A stretch of DNA of 43,055 bases from Desulfobaccales bacterium (GTDB taxonomy: Bacteria; Desulfobacterota; Desulfobaccia; Desulfobaccales; 0-14-0-80-60-11): assembly GCA_041648175.1 (NCBI GenBank), contig JBAZPO010000024.1:1-43055 (forward strand), written 5' to 3'. The stretch's first letter is position 1. Each line of letters opens with the position of its first letter. The position numbers were made by a program, and so were the translations under genes. Below the pieces are notes generated by a model. It saw nothing but the letters and a program-made list of their open reading frames with translations, made no database searches and was not told where the DNA came from. Of the stretch, positions 25,329-33,733 are shown piece by piece.

Positions 25329-25985
25329 TTACTTCCGCCGCCAGCCTAACAGGCCCAAGCCCAGAAGCCCAGATCCGAACAGCGGCAGAGCCGCGGGAAT
25401 GGGCACCGCGGTGGCTATTTGCCGCAGGCCGAAGCTCAAATCAGCATCATCAGCAACATCAAAGGTTATCACGAAATTTGCCGGGGCTGGTCCAGGACAA
25501 ACATCGCGGCTGCCCCCAAAACCACCATTCCAGAAGTTCAGGGTCAGACCGTCAGCGGAAAGCTCGAACTGTTTAAAATCGTCGCTGTTAAAAGGTTCTT
25601 TCATGACAACACCTGTGGCGCGTTCCGTAAAGTCCGCATTCCACAGCTCAAAGTGGTAATCGGACCAGCAATAGGGACTGGTGTTAGTGATGTGGAAGGT
25701 CGCAAGGTGATCGCCAACTGGAGAGTCGGTGAAATCAATGACCTTGTCAAAAAAATGCCCCGCCGAGTCGACGACCGCAAAGCCGTCATGCGACGGATAG
25801 GGGGTCAGAAAGGTTTCATTGTAATCTTCAAAGATCGCAAACCCTGAACCCGTCGTGTTAACGTTCTCTATCGTATTTAGGTTGTCATAGACAGCAGTAG
25901 CTTCCACATGGAAGGCCATGGCCTGCATAGCCAGGCCAAACACCAGCACCAGGCCCAGCGCCAATCCTATTGCAAATTTTCTCAT
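25329..25985 (-). CDS. Exported VPxPA-CTERM protein 2
   Basis: Paralogue of the protein at 24198-24827 (218 aa). The signal peptide ends MQAMA, the body shares SHDGFAVV, FDKVIDF and NTSPYCWSDYHF, and the C-terminal sorting signal is the same VPIPAALPLFGSG with WRRK. It has two extra Cys (PYCWSD and RDVCPG). ATG 25985 is preceded by AAGGAGG and begins the signal peptide; an ATG at 26024 would add a polar 13-residue tail and is rejected. Confidence 0.88.
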   Translation of the reverse strand: MRKFAIGLALGLVLVFGLAMQAMAFHVEATAVYDNLNTIENVNTTGSGFAIFEDYNETFLTPYPSHDGFAVVDSAGHFFDKVIDFTDSPVGDHLATFHITNTSPYCWSDYHFELWNADFTERATGVVMKEPFNSDDFKQFELSADGLTLNFWNGGFGGSRDVCPGPAPANFVITFDVADDADLSFGLRQIATAVPIPAALPLFGSGLLGLGLLGWRRK

Positions 25986-26382
25986 TTTTTCCTCCTTAGG
26001 GTCCAGCCGTGATTTATCATTCAAACCTCGCAGATGGATCTAAGCTCTACAAAATGTCCCCAAGACGAAGGCTTCGGGATCCATCCCATGCACGTTTGCC
26101 GCTAAGTTTTCACCTCCTTCTCTGATCTCTGACGTCCCGACTTTAAAACACTCCTTCAGGTTATCCGGACCGAGAATCATGTCTAACAATATTATGCAAT
26201 TTATATACCGCATTAATTTGATATTTAACTTGTCTAAATTATTGATGAATAAAATTATATCTGTATTATATTTTGTTAATAATATGAGACATTTTATTGA
26301 GTATGTCTGTATTTTTGAACACTGATTGGGTAAATTAATGCAGCTTTAAATTTGCTGAGGAAAAGGAACCCGGAGGGTATTA
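25986..26382. other. AT-rich divergent spacer
   Basis: Upstream of both the second VPIPA gene and the NUDIX gene. The strongly AT-rich section (about 26190-26350) probably contains promoters, none assigned. Confidence 0.5.
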
Positions 26383-26853
26383 ATGTCCAAACACAGCGCC
26401 GGATTACTTCTGTACCGCTGGCGTTCGGGTGGCTTGGAGGTCTTGCTGGTGCATCCCGGCGGGCCGTTTTGGGCGGGAAAAGATGACGGGGCCTGGTCCA
26501 TCCCCAAAGGCGAATTCAACCCGCCCGAGGACCCCCTGGCTGCGGCTTATCGTGAGTTTAACGAGGAGACGAGTTGTTTGGCGGCTGGCGGGGTCATCCG
26601 GCTAACCTCCTTGAAGCAGCCCAGCGGCAAGCTTATTCAGGCCTGGGCCCTGAAGGGCGACTGCGACGCCGAGGCCATCCACAGCAATACGTTTACCCTG
26701 GAGTGGCCGCCCCGCTCCGGCCACCTCCAAGAATTCCCGGAAGTGGATCGGGCCGCCTGGTTTTCCCTCGAAGTTGCCCGGAAGAAGATTATTAAGGGTC
26801 AAGCGGGGTTTCTGGAGGAACTCGGGTACCTAGTGCAGGACTCGCGCCCCTGA
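26383..26853 (+). CDS. NUDIX hydrolase
   Basis: A 156-aa NUDIX protein, likely hydrolysing a nucleoside diphosphate derivative. The Nudix box runs GEFNPPEDPLAAAYREFNEE, with the REFNEE metal-binding core intact; the following Gly of the consensus EExG is Ser (EETS). The start SAGLLLYRW and the WSIPKGE approach resemble members annotated as diadenosine-polyphosphate-type or NTP hydrolases; the substrate cannot be told. A strong ribosome-binding site (GGAGG) precedes the ATG. It converges on the kinase gene. Confidence 0.9.
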   Translation: MSKHSAGLLLYRWRSGGLEVLLVHPGGPFWAGKDDGAWSIPKGEFNPPEDPLAAAYREFNEETSCLAAGGVIRLTSLKQPSGKLIQAWALKGDCDAEAIHSNTFTLEWPPRSGHLQEFPEVDRAAWFSLEVARKKIIKGQAGFLEELGYLVQDSRP

Positions 26854-26912
26854 TCCTACCCCCAATGAGGGGTCCCGGGACTTTTGGATGATGGTGTTGA
26901 TGCAGCCTCGCC

Positions 26913-29900
26913 CTAATCGGTTGGTCGTTTCTCCATGGACGGCACCGTAAAGAAAATTTCGGTGCCCCGATGCTTCTGAGCCTTGATCGTCAGTGCGCCT
27001 CCCAGTATGTGCACCCGCTCTTCCAGGGCGGCCAGGCCCAACCCCTTCTTGGCTGCGTCCCGGACCAAAATCTGGTCCAGATCGAACCCCACGCCGTCGT
27101 CGGTCACCTGAAACGACACCCCATCGGGTGAGCGTCTGATGACAATACTGACCTGCCTGGCCTGGGAGTGTTTGGCTATATTGGTGAGGGTTTCCTGGAA
27201 AATCCGGTAAAGGTTGACCTCTTCATCCCGGGAGAACAGGCCTTCGATGTCATCCATCTTAAGTGACAGTTCAATCTCATGGTACTTGCAGAACTCCTCC
27301 CCCAGGACCCGCAGCCCCGCCACCAGGCCCAGATCGTCCAACACCGACGGGCGCAGGTTCCGGGCGAGACGGCGGACATTGTCAATGACCCCGTTCAGAT
27401 AGTCTAGGCTATGGGCGCATTCCTCCTTAGTCCGCCACTGCTCCGGGGGGACCATCTTCTCGATGGCCCTGAGCTGCATCTTCAAGACCATGAGAGACTG
27501 CCCCAGATCATCATGCAGTTCCAGGGCCAGATAGCGGCGCTCCTTCTCCTGGGCCTGCAAGAGCTGGGACGCCAGGTAGCGCAGCCGTTCTTCCGATTCC
27601 CGCAGGATCTCTTCCACCAGGCGGCGCTGGGCGTCCTGGGCCAGGAACTCCAGGGCAAAGGAGAGGTCGTCAGCCAGCGACTCCAACAGGGCGATTTCGT
27701 CAGCCGTGAAAAACCCCGGCCTGTCGGCGTAAACCGACAGAACTCCCACCACTTCTGATCCCACCTTTAACGGAAAAGCCGCCGAGGACTGAAACCCTCG
27801 GGCTAACGCCTGCTCCCGCCAGGGGGCCATGCGGGGGTCGGTGGCGATGTCATTACAGACGTCATACCTCCCTTCCCGGGCGGCGATGCCGGTGGGGCCG
27901 CGGCCCTCCGGGACATCATCAACAGGAATCGCGATACTTTGAACGTATTCGTCAGACAAGTCATACTTGGTCGCAGCCTTGACTAAACGCGTATCCAGGT
28001 CTATCAGGCCGATCCAGGCCAGCCGGAAGTCGCCCTCTTCCATCATCAGGCGACATATCCGCCGGAAAAGCTCTTCTTTGCCGGTGACCCGCACGATAGC
28101 TTCGTTGGCTTTGCTCAACATCCGGTACATACGGCCGAGGCTGGCCACCTGTTCTTCGGTCCGTTTGCGCACCGTGATATCCACACCCATTTCCAGCACA
28201 AGGGGCGAACCGTCCATATCGATAAAGGGATAATCATAGATCTGGTAGGTGTTACCATCCGGGCCGGGCCATTCCCAGACCACCGGCTGTCCGGTTTGAA
28301 AAACCGCCACGGCCTGGCATTCTTCGCAAGGATTTTGCTGCCCCGCAACCTCATAACAACGTTTTGATCCCGGTTCCCCAAAACGCCGGATAAATTCGCC
28401 GTTGACATAGGCAAAGCCACGATCCGGGCGCAGCAAAGCCACGTGTGCGGGGATGCGCTCCAGCACGGATAAGAGGCGCTGGCGTTCGTTCTGCAAGGCT
28501 TCTTCCGCCCGCCGCCGGGCCGTGACATCCCGGTCGACCTCCAGAATCGCCACCGGGACGCCCTCGTCGTTCCGTTGCACCACCATGCGGCTGGCTACCA
28601 CGATTTCCTCGCCATCGGCCCTAATGTGCACCAATTCCCCATCCCATCGCCCCGTCTGGAACAGGTCCTGGTCAACTTCTTCCCGGGAGGAGGGGAATCG
28701 GGTCTTTAGCAGGGTATGAGTAACCTGGCCCGCGGCCTGCTCCCTAGGCCAGCCGTAGGCTTCTTCCGCCCCCCGGTTCCAGAAGACCACCCGGGAATCC
28801 AGGTCCCGGACGATGATGGCTTCCTGGGCCAGTTCCAGGAGTTGGGCCTGCTTGTGCAGGGACTCTTCGGCCCGCTGACGCTCCTGCACTTCCTCGATCA
28901 GTTGGGCTACCGTATCCCGCAGTTCCGCGGTGCGCCCTTTGACGCGCTGCTCCAGTTCGTCGTGGGACCGCTTCAGGGCCTCTTCCGCCTGCTTGCGTTC
29001 AGTGATATCCTGAACCGTGCCAAAACCGCCGAGCAACCGGCCTTGCGGATCGACCTCCAGTTCGGCCTTCTCCCGCACCCACTTCACGGTGTCATCCACG
29101 ACGATGCGATGCTCGATGTCGTAGGGCTCACCACCGAGGGCCGCGGTCCAGTTCCGGTCAACGTACTGCCTATCCTCGGGATGTACGGCCGCGAGAAACG
29201 CCTCATAAGTCAGCGGCGTTCCCGGGGAAATTCCAAACATTCGGTAGGTCTCGTCGGACCAGGACAACTCTTCGCACTTCACATCCAGCCGCCAACTGCC
29301 GGTATGGGCCACAGCCTGCGCCCGGTTCAGATCCTCCCGGCTCTCTTGCAGGGCCGCCTCCATGCTTTTGCGTGCGCTGATGTCTTCGAAAACGGTGACA
29401 AATTGCCCAGGCTTGGGGGAAGTGGCGGAAATAGAGAAGTGCCGTTGCAGCGGCGGGAAAAAGACCTCGAAAGTAGCAGGTTCCCCGGTTTGCGCCACCC
29501 GTGCATAGGTTTCCAGAAAGGGGGCCTCGCCTACGCCATACGCAAGGCTGGCTAACTTTCCATGAATCTGGTCCGGTTGCAGGCCGGTGTGCACTGCGAA
29601 GGCAGGATTGGTGGCGAGGACGCGGTAGTCCACCGCCTTGTCCTGGTCATCGTAAATGACCTCGTGCAGCGCCACTCCCTCGGTCATACATTCGAATAAA
29701 CCCCGGAACCTGGCCTCGCTCTCCTTAAGGGCCTCTTCGGCGCTCTTCCTGGCGGTAATGTCGAAGTGGGTGACCACCGCGGCCACGATGCAGCCCTGGT
29801 CGTCCCGGACCGGGGCGGAGTTAACGTTGAGATGAATGGGGGAGCGGCCTTTGTGCCGGAGACTGAACTCTTCATTCAACACCACTTCGCCCAGGTGCAG

Positions 29901-30542
29901 GGACCGCCACAGAGGCATCTCTTCTTTCCGGTAAACCCGGCCATCGGGATGGTGCCGGGGAATCTGCCAGAAGGTCTCGAGGTCGGGTAGATCCTGTAAG
30001 GATGCATCCCAGATCTGGTTCGCCAGGTGGTTGCTCAACCACAGGGGACCATTCGGAGCGGCGACAATAAGCACGCTGGCCGGCATCTGTTCCAATACGG
30101 ACATGAGGAGCGCCCGCTCGGTTTCCAACTCCCGGGCCAGGTGCTCAAGTTCGACCTTCTGTTGTTCCAGGATTTCGGCCTGGGCCGACAATTCTTCGTT
30201 CGAGATGCGCAGTTCTTCGGCCTGGACGGTCAGTTCTTCATTAGCAACCTGCAATTCTTCCGCCTGGTTCTGGGCCAGGTCAAGCAAACGCTGCCGCTCG
30301 CGACCCTGAAGGTCACTTTCCCCAGGGGGACAGGAGAGTGGCGGGTGCGTCTCAGAAGAAGACTCGGCCAGTTTCGCCTCCAGGGTCTCTATCCGCCGAC
30401 GCCACTCGGTTTCGGCCAACCGGTACTCGTCCCTGAGATGTGCCATCACAATCTGATTATCCCGCTCGGCCGCGGTCAGCCGCGACTGCAGCCTCTCAAC
30501 TTCGAGAAGCAGTTCCTTTCTGGTCTTACCACCGTCGTCCAT
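26913..30542 (-). CDS. Soluble multi-PAS/GAF histidine kinase, NarL type
   Basis: A 1,209-aa cytoplasmic sensor kinase without membrane spans. Order: N-terminal coiled coil (about 1-160), about five PAS domains separated by coiled linkers (ITARKSAEEAL, ITERKQAEEAL), a GAF domain (about 810-960), then a HisKA_3 domain with the phospho-acceptor His in ERRYLALELHDDLGQSL and a HATPase domain (NIAKHS, TDDGVGFD, GLGLAALEERV). The fifth PAS contains a Cys group (QNPCEECQ) that could sense redox or bind metal. Start ATG 30542 has GAAGGA 8 nt upstream; the longer frame to 30638 adds an atypical tail. No response regulator is adjacent, so it is an orphan. Confidence 0.9.
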   Translation of the reverse strand: MDDGGKTRKELLLEVERLQSRLTAAERDNQIVMAHLRDEYRLAETEWRRRIETLEAKLAESSSETHPPLSCPPGESDLQGRERQRLLDLAQNQAEELQVANEELTVQAEELRISNEELSAQAEILEQQKVELEHLARELETERALLMSVLEQMPASVLIVAAPNGPLWLSNHLANQIWDASLQDLPDLETFWQIPRHHPDGRVYRKEEMPLWRSLHLGEVVLNEEFSLRHKGRSPIHLNVNSAPVRDDQGCIVAAVVTHFDITARKSAEEALKESEARFRGLFECMTEGVALHEVIYDDQDKAVDYRVLATNPAFAVHTGLQPDQIHGKLASLAYGVGEAPFLETYARVAQTGEPATFEVFFPPLQRHFSISATSPKPGQFVTVFEDISARKSMEAALQESREDLNRAQAVAHTGSWRLDVKCEELSWSDETYRMFGISPGTPLTYEAFLAAVHPEDRQYVDRNWTAALGGEPYDIEHRIVVDDTVKWVREKAELEVDPQGRLLGGFGTVQDITERKQAEEALKRSHDELEQRVKGRTAELRDTVAQLIEEVQERQRAEESLHKQAQLLELAQEAIIVRDLDSRVVFWNRGAEEAYGWPREQAAGQVTHTLLKTRFPSSREEVDQDLFQTGRWDGELVHIRADGEEIVVASRMVVQRNDEGVPVAILEVDRDVTARRRAEEALQNERQRLLSVLERIPAHVALLRPDRGFAYVNGEFIRRFGEPGSKRCYEVAGQQNPCEECQAVAVFQTGQPVVWEWPGPDGNTYQIYDYPFIDMDGSPLVLEMGVDITVRKRTEEQVASLGRMYRMLSKANEAIVRVTGKEELFRRICRLMMEEGDFRLAWIGLIDLDTRLVKAATKYDLSDEYVQSIAIPVDDVPEGRGPTGIAAREGRYDVCNDIATDPRMAPWREQALARGFQSSAAFPLKVGSEVVGVLSVYADRPGFFTADEIALLESLADDLSFALEFLAQDAQRRLVEEILRESEERLRYLASQLLQAQEKERRYLALELHDDLGQSLMVLKMQLRAIEKMVPPEQWRTKEECAHSLDYLNGVIDNVRRLARNLRPSVLDDLGLVAGLRVLGEEFCKYHEIELSLKMDDIEGLFSRDEEVNLYRIFQETLTNIAKHSQARQVSIVIRRSPDGVSFQVTDDGVGFDLDQILVRDAAKKGLGLAALEERVHILGGALTIKAQKHRGTEIFFTVPSMEKRPTD

Positions 30543-30776
30543 AGGCGCTATCCTTCTATTCTGATACCCTGAACCCGGGAAAGCGTTCTCATCATCAGTA
30601 CTCGACCGACCTGCTTTGTAGTATAGCCGTTTGCACACCGAGATAATTTATCTGATTTTACTGGAAAGGTATTATAATTGCTAAATATATGTATTCCCAC
30701 CGTTGATGACAGGTTTGGCAGGAAACAACAGGACGGCCCAGGCGCAACTAATGAGGGGTAAGGGGAGATTGCAGAT

Positions 30777-31313
30777 ATGAGTCCAGAGCGCTTATCCCAG
30801 GGCTTGATCCAGGTTTACACCGGCGACGGCAAAGGCAAGACCACCTGCGCCCTGGGGTTGGCCTTTAGGGCCGTGGGCCAGGGTTTCAAGGTCGCCATGC
30901 TGCAGTTCATGAAGGGCCGGGAGACCGGCGAAAGCAGGGCTGCAGCGCGGCTGGCTCCGGAGCTGACCCTGCGCTTCTTTGGACGGCCGGGGCTAGTAAA
31001 CCTGAAGTCCCCGGCCAAAGATGACCTGGAACGGGTCCGGCAGGCCTGGGAAGCGGCGTGCCAGGTGCTCGCGGCGGGGGAGCACGACCTGGTGATCTTA
31101 GATGAGATCAACCTGGCCCTGGCCCACGGTCTCATCCCCCTGGAAGAAGCCCTCACGGTCCTGCGCCAGCGGCCGCCCTGGGTGGAGGTCGTCCTCACCG
31201 GCCGACGGGCTCCTCAGGAACTGCTAGCCCTGGCTGATCTGATCACGGAGATGGTCCCGGTAAAGCACTATTACCAGGCCGGCGTGCGGGCCCGCCGCGG
31301 AATTGAATGGTGA
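30777..31313 (+). CDS. cobO: Cob(I)alamin adenosyltransferase (CobO/BtuR)
   Basis: Attaches the 5'-deoxyadenosyl group of ATP to cob(I)alamin or cobyric-acid intermediates (178 aa). The P-loop is GDGKGKTTCALG near the N-terminus; further features are LQFMKGRETGE, LVILDEINLAL and VVLTGRRAPQELLALADLITEM. It is convergent to the minus-strand cbi genes. GGGGAG lies about 9 nt before the ATG. The 234-nt region shared with the divergent kinase did not show a recognisable cobalamin riboswitch. Confidence 0.94.
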   Translation: MSPERLSQGLIQVYTGDGKGKTTCALGLAFRAVGQGFKVAMLQFMKGRETGESRAAARLAPELTLRFFGRPGLVNLKSPAKDDLERVRQAWEAACQVLAAGEHDLVILDEINLALAHGLIPLEEALTVLRQRPPWVEVVLTGRRAPQELLALADLITEMVPVKHYYQAGVRARRGIEW

Positions 31314-31376
31314 TGGCCATAAAGATGTGGCAGCGCTGCCCCCGTCGGTGCTCAGAGGGAACTTGCGGCAGGGAAG

Positions 31377-31397
31377 TCCCCCTTTGGGAAAGGGGGA
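31377..31397. repeat. TCCCCCTTT hairpin repeat downstream of cobO
   Basis: A perfect 9-bp stem (TCCCCCTTT/AAAGGGGGA) with loop GGG, followed by TTTAGGGGGATTT. This is a widespread intergenic repeat type; it may also terminate cobO or cbiB transcription. Confidence 0.6.
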
Positions 31398-31456
31398 TTT
31401 AGGGGGATTTGGCTTTTCGATAAGACCTGTGGATAAATAATCTTCGCAACTTGGCA

Positions 31457-32425
31457 TCATCTCATCAATGACAGCAATCCCCAGACCCCGGCCTGGCTCA
31501 CCTGCAGGCCCACCAGGGTCAGTGTGGCCATCATCAATGAGGTGCCGTACAGGACCCTGATGGCCCGGCGGTAACGGCGGCGGTCCAGAGGCTCGAGGGC
31601 TTCGCCGATAAATGGTTTTTCCACAAGGCGATCGAAGTAGGTGCTGGGACCGCCCAGGCGCACTCTTAAAGCCCCGGCCATGGCGGCCTCCGGCCAGCCC
31701 GCGTTGGGACTGGCGGCATGGGTGCGGTCCCGCCACAGGGTACGGCAGGCTCCCCGCCAATCCAGGCCCAGAAGGGCGACTGTGGGAATCATCAAGAGGG
31801 CCGTGAGCCTTGCCGGGATCAAGTTCAGGACGTCATCCAGGCGGGCCGCCACCTTGCCGAAGCGGGCATACCAGTAGTTTTTATAGCCCACCATGCTGTC
31901 CATGGTGTTGACGCCCTTATAGAAAATCAGCCCCGGCAGGCCCAGGGTCAGGATAAAAAACATGGGGGCCACCACTCCGTCGGCCAGGTTTTCCGCAACC
32001 GTTTCGATCAGCGCCCGCCACATTTCTTCCGGGGAAAGATTGGCGGTTTCCCGACCTACAATCATGGATAGGGCCGCCCGGGCCGCCTCCAGGTCGCCAC
32101 GCTTCAGGGCCATTTCCACCTTTTGACTCTCCTGGTGCAGGCTGCGGGTGGCCAACCCGGCGTACAGAAAATAGATGAGCAGCGCGATCCCGGCCGAGGG
32201 CGGCAGCAAAGCCAGGAGCAGCAACAGCCCAAAGATCAGGACCGTAGTGCTGCCCATCACCGCCAGCCAGAAGAGGGCGCCGGCCATTACCCGATCCTGG
32301 TACAAGGTTGACTCCCAGTATTGAATGATACGGCCCAACAGGCGCACCGGGTGGGGCCAACTGGGAGGATCTCCCACCAGGAGATCCAGGATATAGGCCA
32401 GAAGGAACGGCAGCGCCAGGTTCAC
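31457..32425 (-). CDS. cbiB: Adenosylcobinamide-phosphate synthase CbiB
   Basis: Membrane protein (322 aa) that joins the aminopropanol-phosphate arm to adenosylcobyric acid. Family features: AYILDLLVGDPPSWPHPVRLLGR at the N-terminus, VGRETANLSPEEMWRALIETVAENLADGVVAP, NTMDSMVGYKN and SPNAGWPEAAMAGAL, plus four to five hydrophobic spans. The start is GTG 32425 with GGAG upstream. It lies 225 nt after cobD, with a MITE-like element between, so it may have lost tight coupling to the operon. Confidence 0.94.
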   Translation of the reverse strand: MNLALPFLLAYILDLLVGDPPSWPHPVRLLGRIIQYWESTLYQDRVMAGALFWLAVMGSTTVLIFGLLLLLALLPPSAGIALLIYFLYAGLATRSLHQESQKVEMALKRGDLEAARAALSMIVGRETANLSPEEMWRALIETVAENLADGVVAPMFFILTLGLPGLIFYKGVNTMDSMVGYKNYWYARFGKVAARLDDVLNLIPARLTALLMIPTVALLGLDWRGACRTLWRDRTHAASPNAGWPEAAMAGALRVRLGGPSTYFDRLVEKPFIGEALEPLDRRRYRRAIRVLYGTSLMMATLTLVGLQVSQAGVWGLLSLMR

Positions 32426-32485
32426 GATTCACTCCATTCGGCGGCAGGCAGGGACGGCTGCCCCACCAGGATAATTGGGACGGTG

Positions 32486-32506
32486 GGGCGGGCCTCCGTG
32501 CCCGCC
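32486..32506. repeat. GGGCGGGCC-type hairpin repeat
   Basis: GGGCGGGCCTCCGTGCCCGCC forms a hairpin and aligns with GGGCGGACCTATGTGTCCGCCC near 808-829 and with a similar palindrome at 37149-37166. These are three copies of one short palindromic family. Confidence 0.5.
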
Positions 32507-32529
32507 AACCATATTGTTTTTCTCTTCTC

Positions 32530-32631
32530 ATACCGATTTGCGTTCAAATAGCTACTTTTGGGAGCCGCAGCCTTTAGCCTGCGCCTGCACAGGCGAGACG
32601 CCTGTGCCACCGTTTGAATGCGAATTGGTAT
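32530..32631. repeat. MITE-like element in the cob operon
   Basis: A 102-bp element bounded by 19-bp inverted repeats (32530-32548, ATACCGATTTGCG at its start; 32613-32631), with three mismatches. The ends are close to those of the element at 767-903. Inside is a perfect 9-bp hairpin GCACAGGCG/CGCCTGTGC. It sits between cobD and cbiB. Confidence 0.68.
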
Positions 32632-32650
32632 CAGTCCTTTATAATCTTCA

Positions 32651-33733
32651 TTAACTTCCCAAACACTGCTCCAACGCTGCGAGCAGTCGCGAGTTTTCCT
32701 CCCGGCCCCGTACCGCCAGGCGGAAGAAGCGCTCATCCAGTCCCCGGAAATTGCTGGCATCGCGAATCACGATGTGGTGGGTCAGCATCTGCTCTCTGAG
32801 GTCTGCCGCGGTCGCCCCCGGCCGATTCAGCTTCACCAAAAGATAATTCACCGTGCTGGGAAACGGGGTGAGTTCCGGCAGCGCCGCCAGCCGGTCGAAG
32901 AGAAATTGCCGCTCCTGCGCTATCAGGGTCTGGGTCTGGGCCATATAATCCTGGTCAGCCAGGCAGGCCCGCCCCATGACTTGGGCCATGGTGTTCACCG
33001 ACCAGGGCTCCTGGTCCCCGGCAAGACGAGCCACCAGTTCCGGTGCCCCTAACAAAAAACCCAGGCGCATCCCCGGGATGCCATAGAATTTAGTAAAGGA
33101 GCGCAGGATCATCAACCGGGGAAACCGCCTGAGATGGGACTTGAAGGAAGCCTCCTCCACGAAATCGATAAACGCTTCGTCCAGCAGCAAGTAAGCCCCC
33201 GTGGCGTCGAGACGCGCCGCCACCGTCAAAAGCAACTCCGGGTCAAGCAGCGCCCCGCTGGGGCTGGCAGGGTGGGCCAGGAAGACCAAATCGCCGGCTT
33301 GGGCTTGAAAGACCTCATGCAGGGCAAAATTGTGGGCCTCCGTGGTGGCTTGAAATGCCACCGGCACTCCGGCCACCTGAAGCGCGTGCTCATATTCGCT
33401 GAACGCCGGGGTCACAATCAGGCCCCGTCGAGGTTTCAGGACCCGAGCCAGCAGATAAAGGAGCTCGGTGGAGCCGTTCCCCACCAAAATCTCCTCAGGA
33501 GTAAGATGGTGATAGGCCGCCAGATCCTGGCGCAGCGCCAGGCAGCGGCGATCCGGGTAGTGGACGATCTCACGCATAGCCTCCTGCATAGCGCCTGACA
33601 GCCCCGGAGGAAATCCCAGGGGGTTGATGTTGGCGGAGAAATCCAGGAGGTCGGCAAGATCGATCCCCAGGCTGCGGACCAGATGGTACACGTCGCCCCC
33701 ATGCGGGGGAGTCCTGTTAGGTAAATCTGTCAT
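32651..33733 (-). CDS. cobD: Threonine-phosphate decarboxylase CobD
   Basis: PLP enzyme (360 aa) making (R)-1-amino-2-propanol phosphate for the cobalamin side chain. Features: HGGDVYHLVRSLGI, DFSANINPLG, HYPDRRCLALR, GNGSTELLYLLAR, LLLDEAFIDF and the PLP-lysine segment SFTKFYGIPGMRLGF. The usual NPNNPTG loop reads HPASPSG, replacing the conserved PLP-contact Asn by Ser. The ATG overlaps the cbiP stop as ATGA, so translation is coupled. Confidence 0.93.
   Translation of the reverse strand: MTDLPNRTPPHGGDVYHLVRSLGIDLADLLDFSANINPLGFPPGLSGAMQEAMREIVHYPDRRCLALRQDLAAYHHLTPEEILVGNGSTELLYLLARVLKPRRGLIVTPAFSEYEHALQVAGVPVAFQATTEAHNFALHEVFQAQAGDLVFLAHPASPSGALLDPELLLTVAARLDATGAYLLLDEAFIDFVEEASFKSHLRRFPRLMILRSFTKFYGIPGMRLGFLLGAPELVARLAGDQEPWSVNTMAQVMGRACLADQDYMAQTQTLIAQERQFLFDRLAALPELTPFPSTVNYLLVKLNRPGATAADLREQMLTHHIVIRDASNFRGLDERFFRLAVRGREENSRLLAALEQCLGS

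Noticed and set aside
30543..30776. Cobalamin riboswitch upstream of cobO
   Set aside because: I looked for the B12-box consensus and saw only weak partial matches in the AT-rich divergent spacer.
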